From NCBI RefSeq assembly GCF_000699445.3, contig NC_067196.1:32570616-32634615 (forward strand): 64,000 nucleotides of DNA, written 5' to 3'. This DNA comes from Schistosoma haematobium. Lineage: Eukaryota; Platyhelminthes; Trematoda; Strigeidida; Schistosomatidae. Numbering within the stretch: the first letter of the stretch is position 1; each line of letters starts with the position of its first letter. The translations under genes were made by a program, and so were the position numbers. This document shows positions 10,851-22,384 of the stretch, piece after piece. The notes beneath the pieces are model-generated. The model searched no databases. It saw only the letters and a list, made by a program, of their open reading frames with translations, and was not told the DNA's origin.

Positions 10851-13070
10851 GGTTTAGAACCTAACGAGGTTTAAGACAGACATTTATTAGGTTAGATATT
10901 AACATGTTCACCACAGTATACACGAATTTAGCAAAATTCCAGCCTGAAGACCAAATTCAGGCTTCAACCCCCTGTTTAAAAGATTGCTCGGATATCTTGT
11001 AATAGGTATAGAGGGCAGCCATCTATGCAATTCCAGATCTCCAGTGGTTACAATACAAAGAGCGATTTCAGAAGTTAGACCACTTTACTCTGTCTTACCG
11101 CAGACTATAAGTTGATCTGATTTTGATGTATAGGATACTAAGAAATGATTTTGGAACCATTATATTCTATATTTTTCTTCCTGCCAGATCGGTAAAACTG
11201 CAGGACATAGCAGACAAGTAGAAAAGCCAAGAACGAATGAGATATCCGTGGAATACAGGCTGAATTGACACAGGCCGTAGGCCTCCTGCCCTCAATACAC
11301 AAATTTGGATCCGAACTCTCGGATTCATGCAGAGCCTAAGTTAGGGTTGCAGTAACAAAAATTATAAAAGGCAAAACTGCCAAGGATTGCATTAGAGCGA
11401 AATCACATCTTTTCATTGACGCATCATAAGTGCGTTACAGTGCGATGGCTTGCACCAAAGTTGATTGTAGAAGTCAACCTTCACATGGGGTGTTTTTTAT
11501 AACAAATCTTGAGCAGAGCCTATCAAACATGCACCACTCATAGTCTGAAACTAGCTTCTGTAGTCATAAGTCTCAGGACAAGTAATTCCCGTAAAAGAAA
11601 TGTACCAAACTTATTTTATAGGGTGGATTTTTGAACTGAAGCCGTAGCTATAGTTTGTTACATCTGTAAAACCTAGTGCACATATGATACATTTGTGGCG
11701 AATCGATTGTCTGTGATTTACCAGTGCTCTTCGTGGAGAAGTGGTATGATGTGAGGTCTGAACATAAACTAGCGGAATGAGTTTAACAGGATTTACAGGA
11801 GGAAAGATATTCTGTCTCCTTGAAATACTTCTGGTTTACAACTTCTACGAATTACTTGGAATCTGTTTCCGGGGATACTGAACCGGAAAGAAGGTGAATA
11901 TGGGCTGATATGAGCACTATCAAATACAAACTTTACTTAGTTTGGAGTCGCTAAACCAACTGAACGAGGCTAACCAAAGCTGTATCCTGGTTTATACTTC
12001 TGGCTGAGCATCAGCACTACCAGAATCGATCGCTCGCTTCGAACGATATGAAAGTGAGGGAAACCGATGATGGTATCTGTAGCACTTAGGTATTAGTATA
12101 GGATAAAGCATACAAGAAGATGATAAAAGTCGTCAGAGAAAAAGGAAAGTAAATGAGCTGTAACAATCTTAAAATTACACCATCCATTATCATAAATTGA
12201 GTGAATATCCGCTGGTTTTTTCATACATTATAATGACTTCCCCGTTTTTATTAAATATCCTCCAGTATTGTCCAGTCATTACCCAGTGACGCAACTGATC
12301 ATCATAAATTATTAACATGCGGAAATAATGATTGAGCGATTCCTATTTTAGCTGCCATTCCTCAGACCTATTGCTCAGTGTAGAGTATCGGCATGGCAAA
12401 GCGTTTATTAAAAGATTGTGTAATCTACCATAGACTCAAAACAAAACCATAAGGGATGACACCACCCATATATAGGGCTTATCAAAGGTGGTGCAGCTTA
12501 TAGCCGTGAAGGCAGACTACATTGAATCGTTTTTGACCTAAAGAAATAGGTCTATAGGAAAGGAATATGTTTGTGTTCATATTTATATAGGCTCGAGCTG
12601 TGCATCCAGGAATGCTTGAGCTTCTGTGTATGATGACTTAAAGCATAAGATCGGAGCCTATTGTTGGAAGAAGTGGGACTACATGGGAAATAGGTGGTGA
12701 AAACGGATCAAATTCCTTAGGGACAGTTCCCGAATCGCGAAAAATTGTGCAGCAGCGGGACCAGCAATAATGTAGTATATTAGACTCGAAATGGGTACAG
12801 TGTCACTTAACGTCCCATCATCCAGAAATCGGTGTAAGGATAGTAAAATCATGAGTAACACAACCCAATAATGTTGCCTAATGATCACAGTTACATTCCA
12901 TCCGTTTTATGCGCTTGCCATCGATACAGCACAAATGGAAAACAAAATTGTGAGCTACGAGATACGTCAAAGACGTTTGGATGTAGCTACCGTCCTTGTA
13001 CTTTTTATTTCGCTAGAGCTCATATATCCATTTCAGTTGGATCCGTATATGCTGCCATCCAGAAATTATC
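10850..13070. other. No gene recognised
   Basis: There is no long open frame, no splice-consistent exon and no motif I can name. Short GC-richer stretches (for example 11180-11345 and 11990-12080) suggest old repeats. Confidence 0.4.
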
Positions 13071-13074
13071 ACAT

Positions 13075-13250
13075 ACTTGTAAGATTATGGTCTAGGTTGT
13101 TATTGGTACACTTATCTATGATACTCGGATAGTATACCTACTCCACAGTTACAGCTTTGTCATGATGTGACTATGTAATCTGTTAAATCTTACATCAAAG
13201 TCACACTATTGCTCATACTGACTAGTTCTATCATGACAGTCAGTGGTTGC
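13075..13250 (+). repeat. Direct repeat copy 1 (partner at 14610-14780)
   Basis: It aligns by eye with 14610-14780 over about 170 bases. Shared landmarks are a 'gtctag(g/t)ttg..tatt' block, 'ca(c/t)ttatct', 'ttgtcatgatgtgactatgt' versus 'ttgtcattatgtgaatatgt', and 'tcaca(c/t)'. Both copies are diverged. They may be LTR or leader pieces of a lost retroelement. Confidence 0.45.
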
Positions 13251-13539
13251 TGCCAAAGGCTCCTGAATAACGGAAGTATAACTCCCAGAGGAATAATTCA
13301 AACAAACGCTTCTAAAATTTTGCTACGTTTAGTACGACTTATTTGGTTAGAAGATTTTCTCGATCTCGTTATTACTTAACTATGATAGGATTTAGTAAAA
13401 CTATTAACACAAAATATTGTGAAAAATCCTTTTACTACTTAAAAATACTGACAGTTACGTGAAATTTGAACAGATAGCTGCGGACAGTTTGTGGAACATT
13501 GGTACATCAGCTCAATGATCTGATGTGCAGAAAATCAGT

Positions 13540-14600
13540 TATTGGTATTTATACAGGTTGATCTTACATATAAGTTGACTGCAATGCCAACCCGGACCAG
13601 CCCTAGTTGGTGGTAACATCGTGGGTGGGGCATTCTTAAAATAAAGATGCATGACGTTCTCCCAAGATACATACAACACAAAACACGGAAAAATTCTGGC
13701 CTTTCTTAACATGTTATGCATATACAAGCAGGCCGGATTACTTAAGACACAACACAGGCAAAGAGACACAGTCATATTAGAAGTGGTCACAAGTGTCAGA
13801 AGTCTCACAGAGACTATCGCCCAGATGCAAACAGATGGTAGAAAACGAAGCAATTTACAACAATGACAAATTGCAAGATCGAAGGGCAGGTCAAGACAGT
13901 TCAGAGAGCGTGGATAGTTCTGTCATTACTACTAGAGGTTTGTCACCGAATCAGCATGGTGCAGTAAAACATGCGACTAGACTAACTGAAATCCCAAGAA
14001 TGGGGGGAACGAATTACCTGTTCATAGGCCTCAACAACTGAGGAGAGTCGTCTAAACAGTCCCTTGTCTTTATGCTAGCAATAAAAAATTTGGTGTGAAT
14101 TTTAAAGCGGACACGAGTGCCTCACTTGGCAAAATTCTTGTGACCAAAATTAAAATTTGAGCCAATTTTAAGTTGCCAATAAAACTACAATTCCTGCGTC
14201 TGGCAAATAGGCTTTGATACCAGGCTTGAGGTTAAAGAGATAATTCCGCAATGTTCTCTGTAACAGACTTAGACCCGACAATAATTGGGGTAAACGTTTT
14301 GGAGAGATGAGAATTTCTCAAGTGTTTACCTCGTGACGTCGTTTGGCCATTAAGGAGACCTGGAATTAAACAACAGACAAGAAGGCCGCCATTTCTCCAA
14401 ATATCGTGCACAGTGCACTTCATATAAATAAAACTAAGGTTTCTCCCGGAAAATTGGCCTTAAGATTGGACTTAAAATCGTTGAAGCCAACTTCAAATAC
14501 ATTGTGCAGTTGGGTGCCACTCATCAATCAGGTGACCACTGAGCATTCCGTCTACACACGTTTCCAAAGAAAAATAGGAGTGAACCACAATCATGTGGAG
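13540..14600 (+). mobile_element. Possible gag/protease debris of a retroelement
   Basis: Between the two direct repeats, short frames include a segment like NFKADTSAS near 14095-14125 that recalls an aspartic protease active-site region (DTG/DSG type), followed by more broken frames. The identification is weak: no zinc knuckle or RT is seen here. Confidence 0.25.
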
Positions 14601-14609
14601 ATCAAAAGA

Positions 14610-14780
14610 CTAGAATTATTGTCTAGTTTGATATTAGTGCATTTATCTTTGTTCTTATAGCAGTGGACCTGATCCCCAAACCTTAGATTTGTCATTATGT
14701 GAATATGTGATCCATTAGACTTTATGTGGAGGTCACATCATTTTCTGTTCTCACCCACCATATCGCGACAATCAGCAATA
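14610..14780 (+). repeat. Direct repeat copy 2 (partner at 13075-13250)
   Basis: See copy 1; the copies are about 1.53 kb apart in the same orientation. Confidence 0.45.
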
Positions 14781-15350
14781 TGATGTTCAGCAATTCGGAA
14801 GACCGCATCTGGGTCGGGGATGAAATAATATATTTTCATGTGAATAGGGATAGGTCATACAGGATGGCCATCCTTGCAAGGCTGAGCCATGCCATACCGA
14901 TCAGTCGTTCCTGCGTTCACCACTTTTGACCTTCTCTAAGTGTTACGTGTTGCATACAAATCTCAGTGACTGTATGCTTGGCTTCAAAGATTGTGTGGCT
15001 AGGAACCGATATCACTACAAGACCACCGATTGTCAAACTTTTCCAGATATGTACTCAGTACCACACATTAGAAAGTTCAGCCTAAAGCGTATGACTAAAA
15101 TTGATTTAGAAAATATCACAAATATGCAAATATTTCTAAGACAGTAACTACCACTCTTTTTGATCTGTGTGCTTGTGGTGTTTGTATGAACTAATGATTC
15201 CTTTGTACATAATGGATGCCTGATTTCGAATGCCAAACACAATACATTCGTCTTCACTCATCTAATACTTCCTGGTTAAATTGCGTTATTTCTGGGATTC
15301 CTAGTTCGTACAATAATTCAAATACTCCTAATTATCACATTGGCATCGCG

Positions 15351-16031
15351 ATGGAGTCTGCGATGGAACGGTTTGACATACATTCAGATTTTGATGCTTT
15401 TGAGGATTATATGGAATTGTTCGAAATCTGGGCTATGACCAAGGATGATGTTGAGGATGTTACCACTGTGGCTCATTCCGTTACATTCATCGGATAAGAA
15501 GCATACAGCTTACTAAAAATTCTAGCTTTACCAGAAATGCCTATTTCGCTGTCTTATGCAACACGCAAGGAACTACTGTTAGACTGTGCGAAGTATACAA
15601 ATTTCGAATGCTGTAAAGAACAAAAACTTCAGATAATAGTTTGTCAGGACATCAGGAATTCTACTAATTTACTACGTCGTCTCAGTTCAGTGCGTAATCA
15701 AAGTGACTCAGATAACGATTCATCGAGAAGTTGTGAAACGGGTGGCGAAGATGAGCACAATTTCGGTAAATGCTTGTTATGTGGCACGTTTCACTCATGT
15801 AATCCATGTGTATTTCGTAGTTCCAGATGCTTTAAATGTGGTGATATTGGGCACATTCAGTCAGCGTTTAATAATACAGTTCATTTTGCAGCAACTAATG
15901 ATAAAATGTGTAATTCTGATCGTATTAAGTTGGGTGTTTCTAATGATCACCTATCCTTATCCACTACTTCAAAAAGCAGAATAGACTCAAATATCAGTCC
16001 CAAATTGAATGAAACTCAGAGTGATTTTTAG
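15351..16031 (+). pseudogene. Gag pseudogene of a Ty3/gypsy-type retrotransposon
   Basis: One frame from ATG 15351 reads MESAMERFDIHSDFDAFEDY and on to 16031, with a single internal stop (TAA at 15495-15497, where a Lys codon would fit between FIG and EAYSLL). Near 15770-15870 there are two zinc-knuckle-like motifs: CX2CX3HX4C (CLLCGTFHSCNPC) and a CX2CX4H motif whose last Cys is replaced by Phe (CFKCGDIGHIQSAF). The element is not the same family as the one at 16093-21364, whose Gag has a different Cys/His box. Coding similarity may run on to about 16090, where the next element begins. Confidence 0.75.
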
Positions 16032-16092
16032 ACTAAAGCTTCTATTCAATCAACTTATTTTTTCATGTTATTGTACCAGATATGGTTTGTCT

Positions 16093-16415
16093 TGTAGCGG
16101 TAAATAAATCCCCAAAATAAATAGCTCTGTAAGTTTTCGACATTGGATGCTGACCATATGTTTTAGTGGACTCATCTAGCTGAAGGCGCTCGGTCAGGCA
16201 TCCGCACCAGATCACGTGTGGTAACGCCGTGCTCAACATCAACCGCAATCGCTAGCCAGATTAGATCAGAGAATTCCGATATATTGGTCATCGCCAAATA
16301 TACTCTTCCGATCTCCTCGACTCTGTCTTTTGATTTCTCTGGGTGGGAACGAAATATATTAGAAGGTGTTACTGGTAGAAGCGTTGTCAAACACTGAATA
16401 CCTGTGACATCATCA
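16093..16415 (+). repeat. 5' LTR
   Basis: 323 bp, TG...CA ends (tgtagcgg ... catca). I found no difference from the 3' LTR on reading both. Confidence 0.95.
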
Positions 16416-16416
16416 T

Positions 16417-16434
16417 TGGTGAGCCCGACGTGAT
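16417..16434 (+). promoter_or_regulatory. Primer binding site, tRNA-Trp type
   Basis: TGGTGAGCCCGACGTGAT begins one base after the 5' LTR. Its complement ends in ATCACGTCGGGCTCACCA, which fits the 3' end of a eukaryotic tRNA-Trp (...AATCACGTCGGGGTCA plus CCA) with a small difference in the acceptor stem. tRNA-Trp priming is a hallmark of CsRn1-like elements. Confidence 0.8.
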
Positions 16435-16596
16435 CTGGTACACCTTATTGCAACTGTGAGTCTGTTCCTTTTTGGGATTTTTATATATCATTGCCTTATT
16501 TTTTATTTTTTTTTAAACATTGTGATTTTTTTTCGTGTTTTTTCTTGGATATATATATATTTTCCCCTCGTTCATTATCGTACTTCATACTTCATC

Positions 16597-17430
16597 ATGA
16601 CTGAACAGACACCTAAAGTACTCAAGCTTAAGACTTTGTCCCCGCCTTCGTTTCAACTGATGCCTTTCTGGCCCGACAACATCGAAGCCTGGTTTTGCTA
16701 CGCAGAAGCCGACTTCTCCGAGCACGGCGTGATCGACACACGTGCACAATTCCTCGCAGTAGTCAAGGCACTACCGCGCGAATTCAACAGGTACGTAACA
16801 CCTAGTATGTTTACTAGTGATGTTTCCGATCCTTACGAAGTCTTAAAACGCTCGATTCTTAAACGAGGAGATCTAACCGATCGACAAAGGTTAGATCAAC
16901 TCTTCAATAACATCGACCTGCAACATGGTTCTGCGACAGACATGTTGCAACGGATGAGAGAGGTAATAGGCCCAAGAACTTTCGACGAAGGTCTATTCAA
17001 ACAACTCTTCTTGTCAAAACTTCCCCAACAGGTGCAAGCAGTTCTGGTCTCGTTCCAGAACAACGGCTTAGACGAGCTAGCTGCATCTGCCGACCGCATT
17101 CTAGAAATTACGAAACCTTCTACTACCGAGGTATTTTCAGTCAAAGAAAAGCCTCACACGACTCAAAATGATATAACCGACTTATGTCACACACTCACGC
17201 GTTATCTTAGTCTTCGTACCGACCGTAAGAGATCGCGCACACCACGTAGAAGCATTTCTCGTAAGCGATCTGTCTCTAGACCACGAGAGACAGATAACCC
17301 CGACTGGTGCTGGTATCATAACCAGTATGGAAAGTTTTCCAGAAATTGCAGAAAACCCTGCAATTTTCCCAACACGAAACCGACCGACTCGAAAAACAAC
17401 TCGGGAAACTTCCAAGCCGGCACGCGTTAA
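16597..17430 (+). CDS. gag: Gag of the Ty3/gypsy element
   Basis: 277 residues from MTEQTPKVLK. The frame is also open upstream, but 16456-16596 is T-rich leader, so the ATG at 16597 is chosen. The N-terminal half has the capsid-type block PFWPDNIEAWFCYAEADF. Near the C terminus a basic Arg/Ser tract (RKRSRTPRRSISRKRS) precedes CWYHNQYGKFSRNCRKPC, a CX2HX9CX3C zinc box. Its last 85 bases overlap pol, which lies in the -1 frame. No internal stop is present. Confidence 0.9.
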   Translation: MTEQTPKVLKLKTLSPPSFQLMPFWPDNIEAWFCYAEADFSEHGVIDTRAQFLAVVKALPREFNRYVTPSMFTSDVSDPYEVLKRSILKRGDLTDRQRLDQLFNNIDLQHGSATDMLQRMREVIGPRTFDEGLFKQLFLSKLPQQVQAVLVSFQNNGLDELAASADRILEITKPSTTEVFSVKEKPHTTQNDITDLCHTLTRYLSLRTDRKRSRTPRRSISRKRSVSRPRETDNPDWCWYHNQYGKFSRNCRKPCNFPNTKPTDSKNNSGNFQAGTR

Positions 17431-20400
17431 CGGCAACCGTAGCCGGCGAACAAAGCCGTCTGTTATTCGTCACAGATGTGACAACGAGAGTTCGCTACCT
17501 CGTCGACACTAGCGCAGAAGTTAGCGTTCTCCCAGCAAATCCTAACGACCGGCTTCAGGAATCGGCTTTTAACTTACAGGCGGCAAACGGAAAACCGATC
17601 GCTACGTATGGCAAAAGGTACGTTTACCTTAACGTGGGTTTACGCAAACCCATTCACTGGATTTTCGTTATTGCATATGTTTCTATACCAATCATTGGTA
17701 TGGATCTTCTACAACACCATAATCTGATCATCGACACGCGCAAACCGAGGCTAGTAGACGGAAACACTAATTTGTCCGTTTGCGTAACTTCCTTTTCTGG
17801 TTGCAGATTATCCCCAGTCACAATTAAACATATGATCGACCCACTTTATCAGCCACTACTCGATAAGTACCCTGGGATACAACAAACTCAACCGGAACTA
17901 CCGTGTGTAACCAGCAGTGTTACACATCACATCACGACTACAGGACCACCTGTATTCTCTAAAGCACGACGACTAGCTCCCGAAAAGCTAAGGTTAGCGA
18001 AAAACGAATTCGATCACATGATAGACTTAGGAATCATACGACCGTCAAGTAGCCCATATGCATCTCCGTTGCACATGGTCCCTAAAAAGGACAGCAACGA
18101 TTGGCATCCAACTGGTGACTATCGGTGATTGAACGCGAAAACCATTTCCGATCGTTACCCGTTGCCTCACATTCACGATTTGACAGCTACCTTGAAAGGT
18201 ACAACTGTCTTTTCGAAAATCGACTTGGTTAAAGCGTATAACCAAATCCCTATGGCTACTGACGACATTCCGAAAACAGCTATCATAACTCCCTTCGGAC
18301 TCTATGAATTTTTGCGAATGCCTTTCGGTCTAAGGAATGCTGCTCAAACATTCCAAAGATTCATAGACGACGTTTTTCGAGGTCTCAACTTCGTACATGC
18401 GTATGTTGACGACTGTCTAATCGCAAGTCCGGACAGAGAAACACATCTCAAGCATCTGGATCTTGTTTTCGACCGACTACAAAAACATGGCATTGCTGTA
18501 AACGTTCAGAAATGCCAATTCGGAACCGACTCGTTAGACTTTCTGGGACACACTATCGATGCTCAAGGCATTCGACCTCTTAGGACCAAAGTGGCGGCCA
18601 TTCTGGATTACCCAGAACCGACCACCGTCAAGCAATTACGCACGTTCAACGGCCTCGTAAGTTTCTATAGACGTTTCATACCGAAATGCGCATTACTTAT
18701 GAAACCTCTGACCGACCAACTTCGTGGAAATGCGAAGTCCATTAACTTGGACGACACCACACGAAAAGCATTCTCCACAGTTAAGGAACTGATTGCTAAA
18801 GCAACAATGCTCGCACATCAGGACACCCGAGCACCCATTAGCATCGCAGTAGACGCATCCGACTCGGCAATCGGAGGCGTCTTACAACAATGGGTTAACA
18901 ACTCCTGGCAACCCTTGGCATTTTTCTCTAGAAGGTTGCTAGACACCGAATCGAGGTACAGCACATTCGGTAGGGAACTCCTAGCTATGTATTGTGCTGT
19001 ACGGCATTTCCAACACTATATCGAAGGCCGTGAATTCACTCTTTTCACGGACCATAAACCGCTCACTTTCTCGTTAAGCTCTCCTTCTGACAAGTACTCT
19101 CCCCGTGAGTCTCGACAACTGGACTACATTTCGCAGTTTACTTCGGATATTCAACACATCTCTGGAGCAAACAATGTAGTTGCAGACGCTTTATCTCGCA
19201 TAACTTCCTTGAACAGTCTCCAAGGAATCGACCTTCTTAAACTCGCCCAGCTTCAAAAAGAAGACAGTGATCTTCAGCACGAGTTATCGTCCACAACACT
19301 TAAACTACGCATCAAACAGATGGGAACAGGTAAGGAAACCTTACTTTGTGACACATCTACAGGTAGGGATCGCCCAATCGTGCCGAAACATTATCGACGC
19401 AATGTCTTCAACACATTGCACAAACTTTCGCATCCAGGTGTTCGTGCAACCATCAAGCTTATAGCAGAAAGGTTTTGCTGGCCTGGAATGAATAAAGACG
19501 TGAGGGAGTGGGCACGCTCCTGTGTAAGCTGCCAAAAATCTAAGGTTATCAGACACAATAAATGTCCCTTAGGCTCGTTTAAAACTCCCGATGCTCGTTT
19601 CGACCATGTTCATTTGGATTTGGTAGGACCTTTACCAGATTCAAATGGATACTCTTATCTCTTAACCTGCGTTGACCGTTTCACTCGATGGCCAGAAGCA
19701 GTACCTATTAAGGACATCACTGCTGAAACAGTGGCCCGCACCTTCGTCGAACGATGGGTAGCAAACTTTGGCTGCCCTTCAACCATCACTACAGACCGCG
19801 GACGTCAGTTTGAATCTGATCTTTTCCGTCGGCTGACCACACTTTTAGGAATCACTCGCTTCCGAACGACCGCCTACCATCCACAAGCAAACGGGTTGGT
19901 AGAACGTTTTCACCGACAACTGAAAGCTTCGTTATCAGCAGCAAACGTTTCACAGTGGACCGACGCTCTTCCACTCGTCTTACTAGGTATCCGCAATGCA
20001 GTGAAAGCTGACATTGGATACACTGCGGCTCAACTCGTTTATGGAACGACACTTCGACTTCCAGGAGAATTCGTGGATCCTTCATCCTCTTCAATGAACA
20101 TGGATCTAACCTCCTACACGAACAGGCTTACAAACGCAATGCGTTCAGTTAGACCTGCTTCCAATCGACCTCAATCAACTGATGTTTTCGTTCAACCTGG
20201 CTTACGATATAGTACACACGTTTTCATTCGTCGAGACTCGCATCGACGACCATTCGAATCAGCATACGAAGGACCCTTCAAAGTTCTTCAACGTGAATCT
20301 AAGTACTATATAGTCGATAAGAACGGAACAAACGATAGCATCAGCATCGATCGCTTAAAAGCAGCGTATTTAGAAGGAAATCCTATTCACGTCGATTTTC

Positions 20401-20561
20401 CTTCGGTACAATCGCACAACACGACTCTTACACTCATAATTCCTCAGCCGACAACCAACACTAGCGATGATACTCCGAAGGTATCTGAAAATACACCTAA
20501 AACGACGCGTTCTGGAAGAAGAGTAAGATTTCCAGAACATTTAAACTACTACTGCACGTAA
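17346..20561 (+). pseudogene. pol: Pol polyprotein (PR-RT-RH-IN), one nonsense codon
   Basis: The frame is open from 17346 to 20561 except for TGA at 18126-18128, where Arg (CGA) fits best (a C-to-T change at CpG). Domains in order: protease with VDTSAEVSVLPA near 17502 (Gly of DTG changed to Ser); RT with [18 protein letters not shown] and the YVDD catalytic box near 18400; RNase H with TDHKPL and ADALSR; and integrase with an HHCC zinc module (HKLSHPG ... CVSCQKSK, near 19425-19545), the D,D,E positions ([27 protein letters not shown]) and a C-terminal tail without a chromodomain. The stop sits at the protease/RT boundary, so full-length Pol would need readthrough. Confidence 0.9.
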
Positions 20562-21023
20562 GGCACTACTCGACATTTTATATTATCTCGATCTTTCTTT
20601 TTAACGATATATAATTTTTTTTAAAAAAAAGACAATTTTATTATGCCTATATATTTATAATTTTATTTAAAAAAAAACAAAACATAAAAAACATTTTTTA
20701 ACGCTATTACGTGTGCTTGAGTATATTTTCCATTTTTTCGCCGACATTGTGTTTTTACGCACATACGAGTGTATTTCGATATGCACTTACACTTTCTTTT
20801 TTCTTTTCCAGGACGACTGGAAAAGAACGATGCAGTTTACAAGGAGTCGAAATCTTCGTTGTAACTCTTTCTTTTTTTACTATGTTGTACCTCGGTCCCA
20901 TATAGTAAGGAAAGACGACCAGACGCTGCTACACTTAGTAAGCTATCAGAAGAGTGTTTACCAACGACAAACTCGTTGGGTTTAAACTTCTGGCTGGCCA
21001 CGTCTTAGGGTCGTCACTGCCCC

Positions 21024-21041
21024 ACTAGGGGGGGAGTGATC
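21024..21041 (+). promoter_or_regulatory. Polypurine tract
   Basis: The purine-rich run tagggggggagtgatc lies directly before the 3' LTR, the expected position for the plus-strand primer. Confidence 0.75.
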
Positions 21042-21364
21042 TGTAGCGGTAAATAAATCCCCAAAATAAATAGCTCTGTAAGTTTTCGACATTGGATGCT
21101 GACCATATGTTTTAGTGGACTCATCTAGCTGAAGGCGCTCGGTCAGGCATCCGCACCAGATCACGTGTGGTAACGCCGTGCTCAACATCAACCGCAATCG
21201 CTAGCCAGATTAGATCAGAGAATTCCGATATATTGGTCATCGCCAAATATACTCTTCCGATCTCCTCGACTCTGTCTTTTGATTTCTCTGGGTGGGAACG
21301 AAATATATTAGAAGGTGTTACTGGTAGAAGCGTTGTCAAACACTGAATACCTGTGACATCATCA
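21042..21364 (+). repeat. 3' LTR
   Basis: Same length and, by eye, same sequence as the 5' LTR. It is followed directly by host sequence cgtttatgatc. Confidence 0.95.
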
Positions 21365-22384
21365 CGTTTATGATCTTTCGATGGACCCATTTGGGCCAAG
21401 AAGAAGATATATTTAGTGCTAAAAACAAGAGGTTACATAGAAAATAAGGAAGTAAACAAATACTTGTGCCATAATTTGCTGACATTGTCAAGATGTTTTT
21501 GGCCAACTGTTAACTACCCAACATCTTCCTAGAACCAACTTTTAAAGGAATTTAGGATTGATCAATTTATTAATCCAAAGCATGTCATTCCGTTTTTGGC
21601 TGGCTAATGGAGAATCAGTAACTCGGTAGTACTTACCTTCTTACTACAAATTGTCCTACATGAATTATTGTACGTGTCCTCTGCATAGGATTCAGAGCTA
21701 ATGACCGAATAGCTGATAAGAGAATGAGACAAAAATGGCCAAATAACTACCGCGAGCGAGCTAGCTAACGCAGTGTTCATGGGGTGTGATTTTCTCATGC
21801 TATGTTTGGCTATCAGGTTATTACTCACTTACCTCTTGAGCCATCTCCAAGTCAGAAGCAGAGAGGAATCTACTTTTTAAATAAGTAAATGAATCACACA
21901 TGAAGAATCGCTCCATCGTTTTTATAAAATAATTAGATACAAATAGGAAATTTGCAATTACAAGCAATAAATGCTCGACTCCACACATGTTAAGCCTGCT
22001 AGAACGTTCTAGTAATCCGTAAGTAAAACAAGATGTCTAGACATTTCGGGTATGTATATGCGTTAAAACAAAACGTTGCTTGAAAGAAAATGTCAACATG
22101 AGCCAGCCAAAAGTTGGGTTCCTGAGCTAACTCGATTGAATGCATGACCGTGAGTCTGTGATGACCACCCTTTGTGATTTGGATCATAACTGCGGGCATG
22201 TCCACTAGTCACAAGTGATCAAAACACGGAATGAAAAATAATGAAAATACTGTGTTGAGTCCTTGGATCAAATAGGTTCCTAATAGTTATTCGGAGTCTC
22301 ACACAATAAACATTTGATTAGCTTGATGTGTACACGGACGTTTTAGTAATGAGGTTATATTCCCTAAAGTTACTTTGAAGCCGG
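21365..22384. other. No gene recognised
   Basis: On the minus strand an ATG at 21390 (MGPSKDHKR) runs straight into the 3' LTR at 21364, but nothing else supports a gene there. A 74-codon minus frame at 21604-21828 shows no motif. The rest is AT-rich and unassigned. Confidence 0.35.

Larger units (their letters stand above)
16093..21364 (+). mobile_element. Complete Ty3/gypsy LTR retrotransposon, CsRn1-type
   Basis: The 5.27-kb element has 323-bp LTRs, a primer binding site, gag, pol (protease, RT, RNase H, integrase) and a polypurine tract. Three features point to the CsRn1 clade: a tRNA-Trp-like primer site, a Gag CX2HX9CX3C box in place of the usual CCHC knuckle, and the gag-pol overlap. 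The LTRs look identical by eye, so insertion or conversion was recent. Pol has one nonsense codon at 18126-18128, and its protease reads DTS where DTG is expected. Flanking bases (gtct and cgtt) do not form a 4-bp target duplication. Confidence 0.95.

Noticed and set aside
16456..16596. Upstream start for Gag at 16456
   Set aside because: The extra 47 residues are translated from a T-rich leader and are mostly Phe/Ile/Tyr; the ATG at 16597 starts the recognisable capsid region.
21365..21399. Start of a minus-strand gene (MGPSKDHKR) cut by the gypsy element
   Set aside because: Only nine codons precede the LTR, and no continuation is seen on the left side of the element; too short to support.
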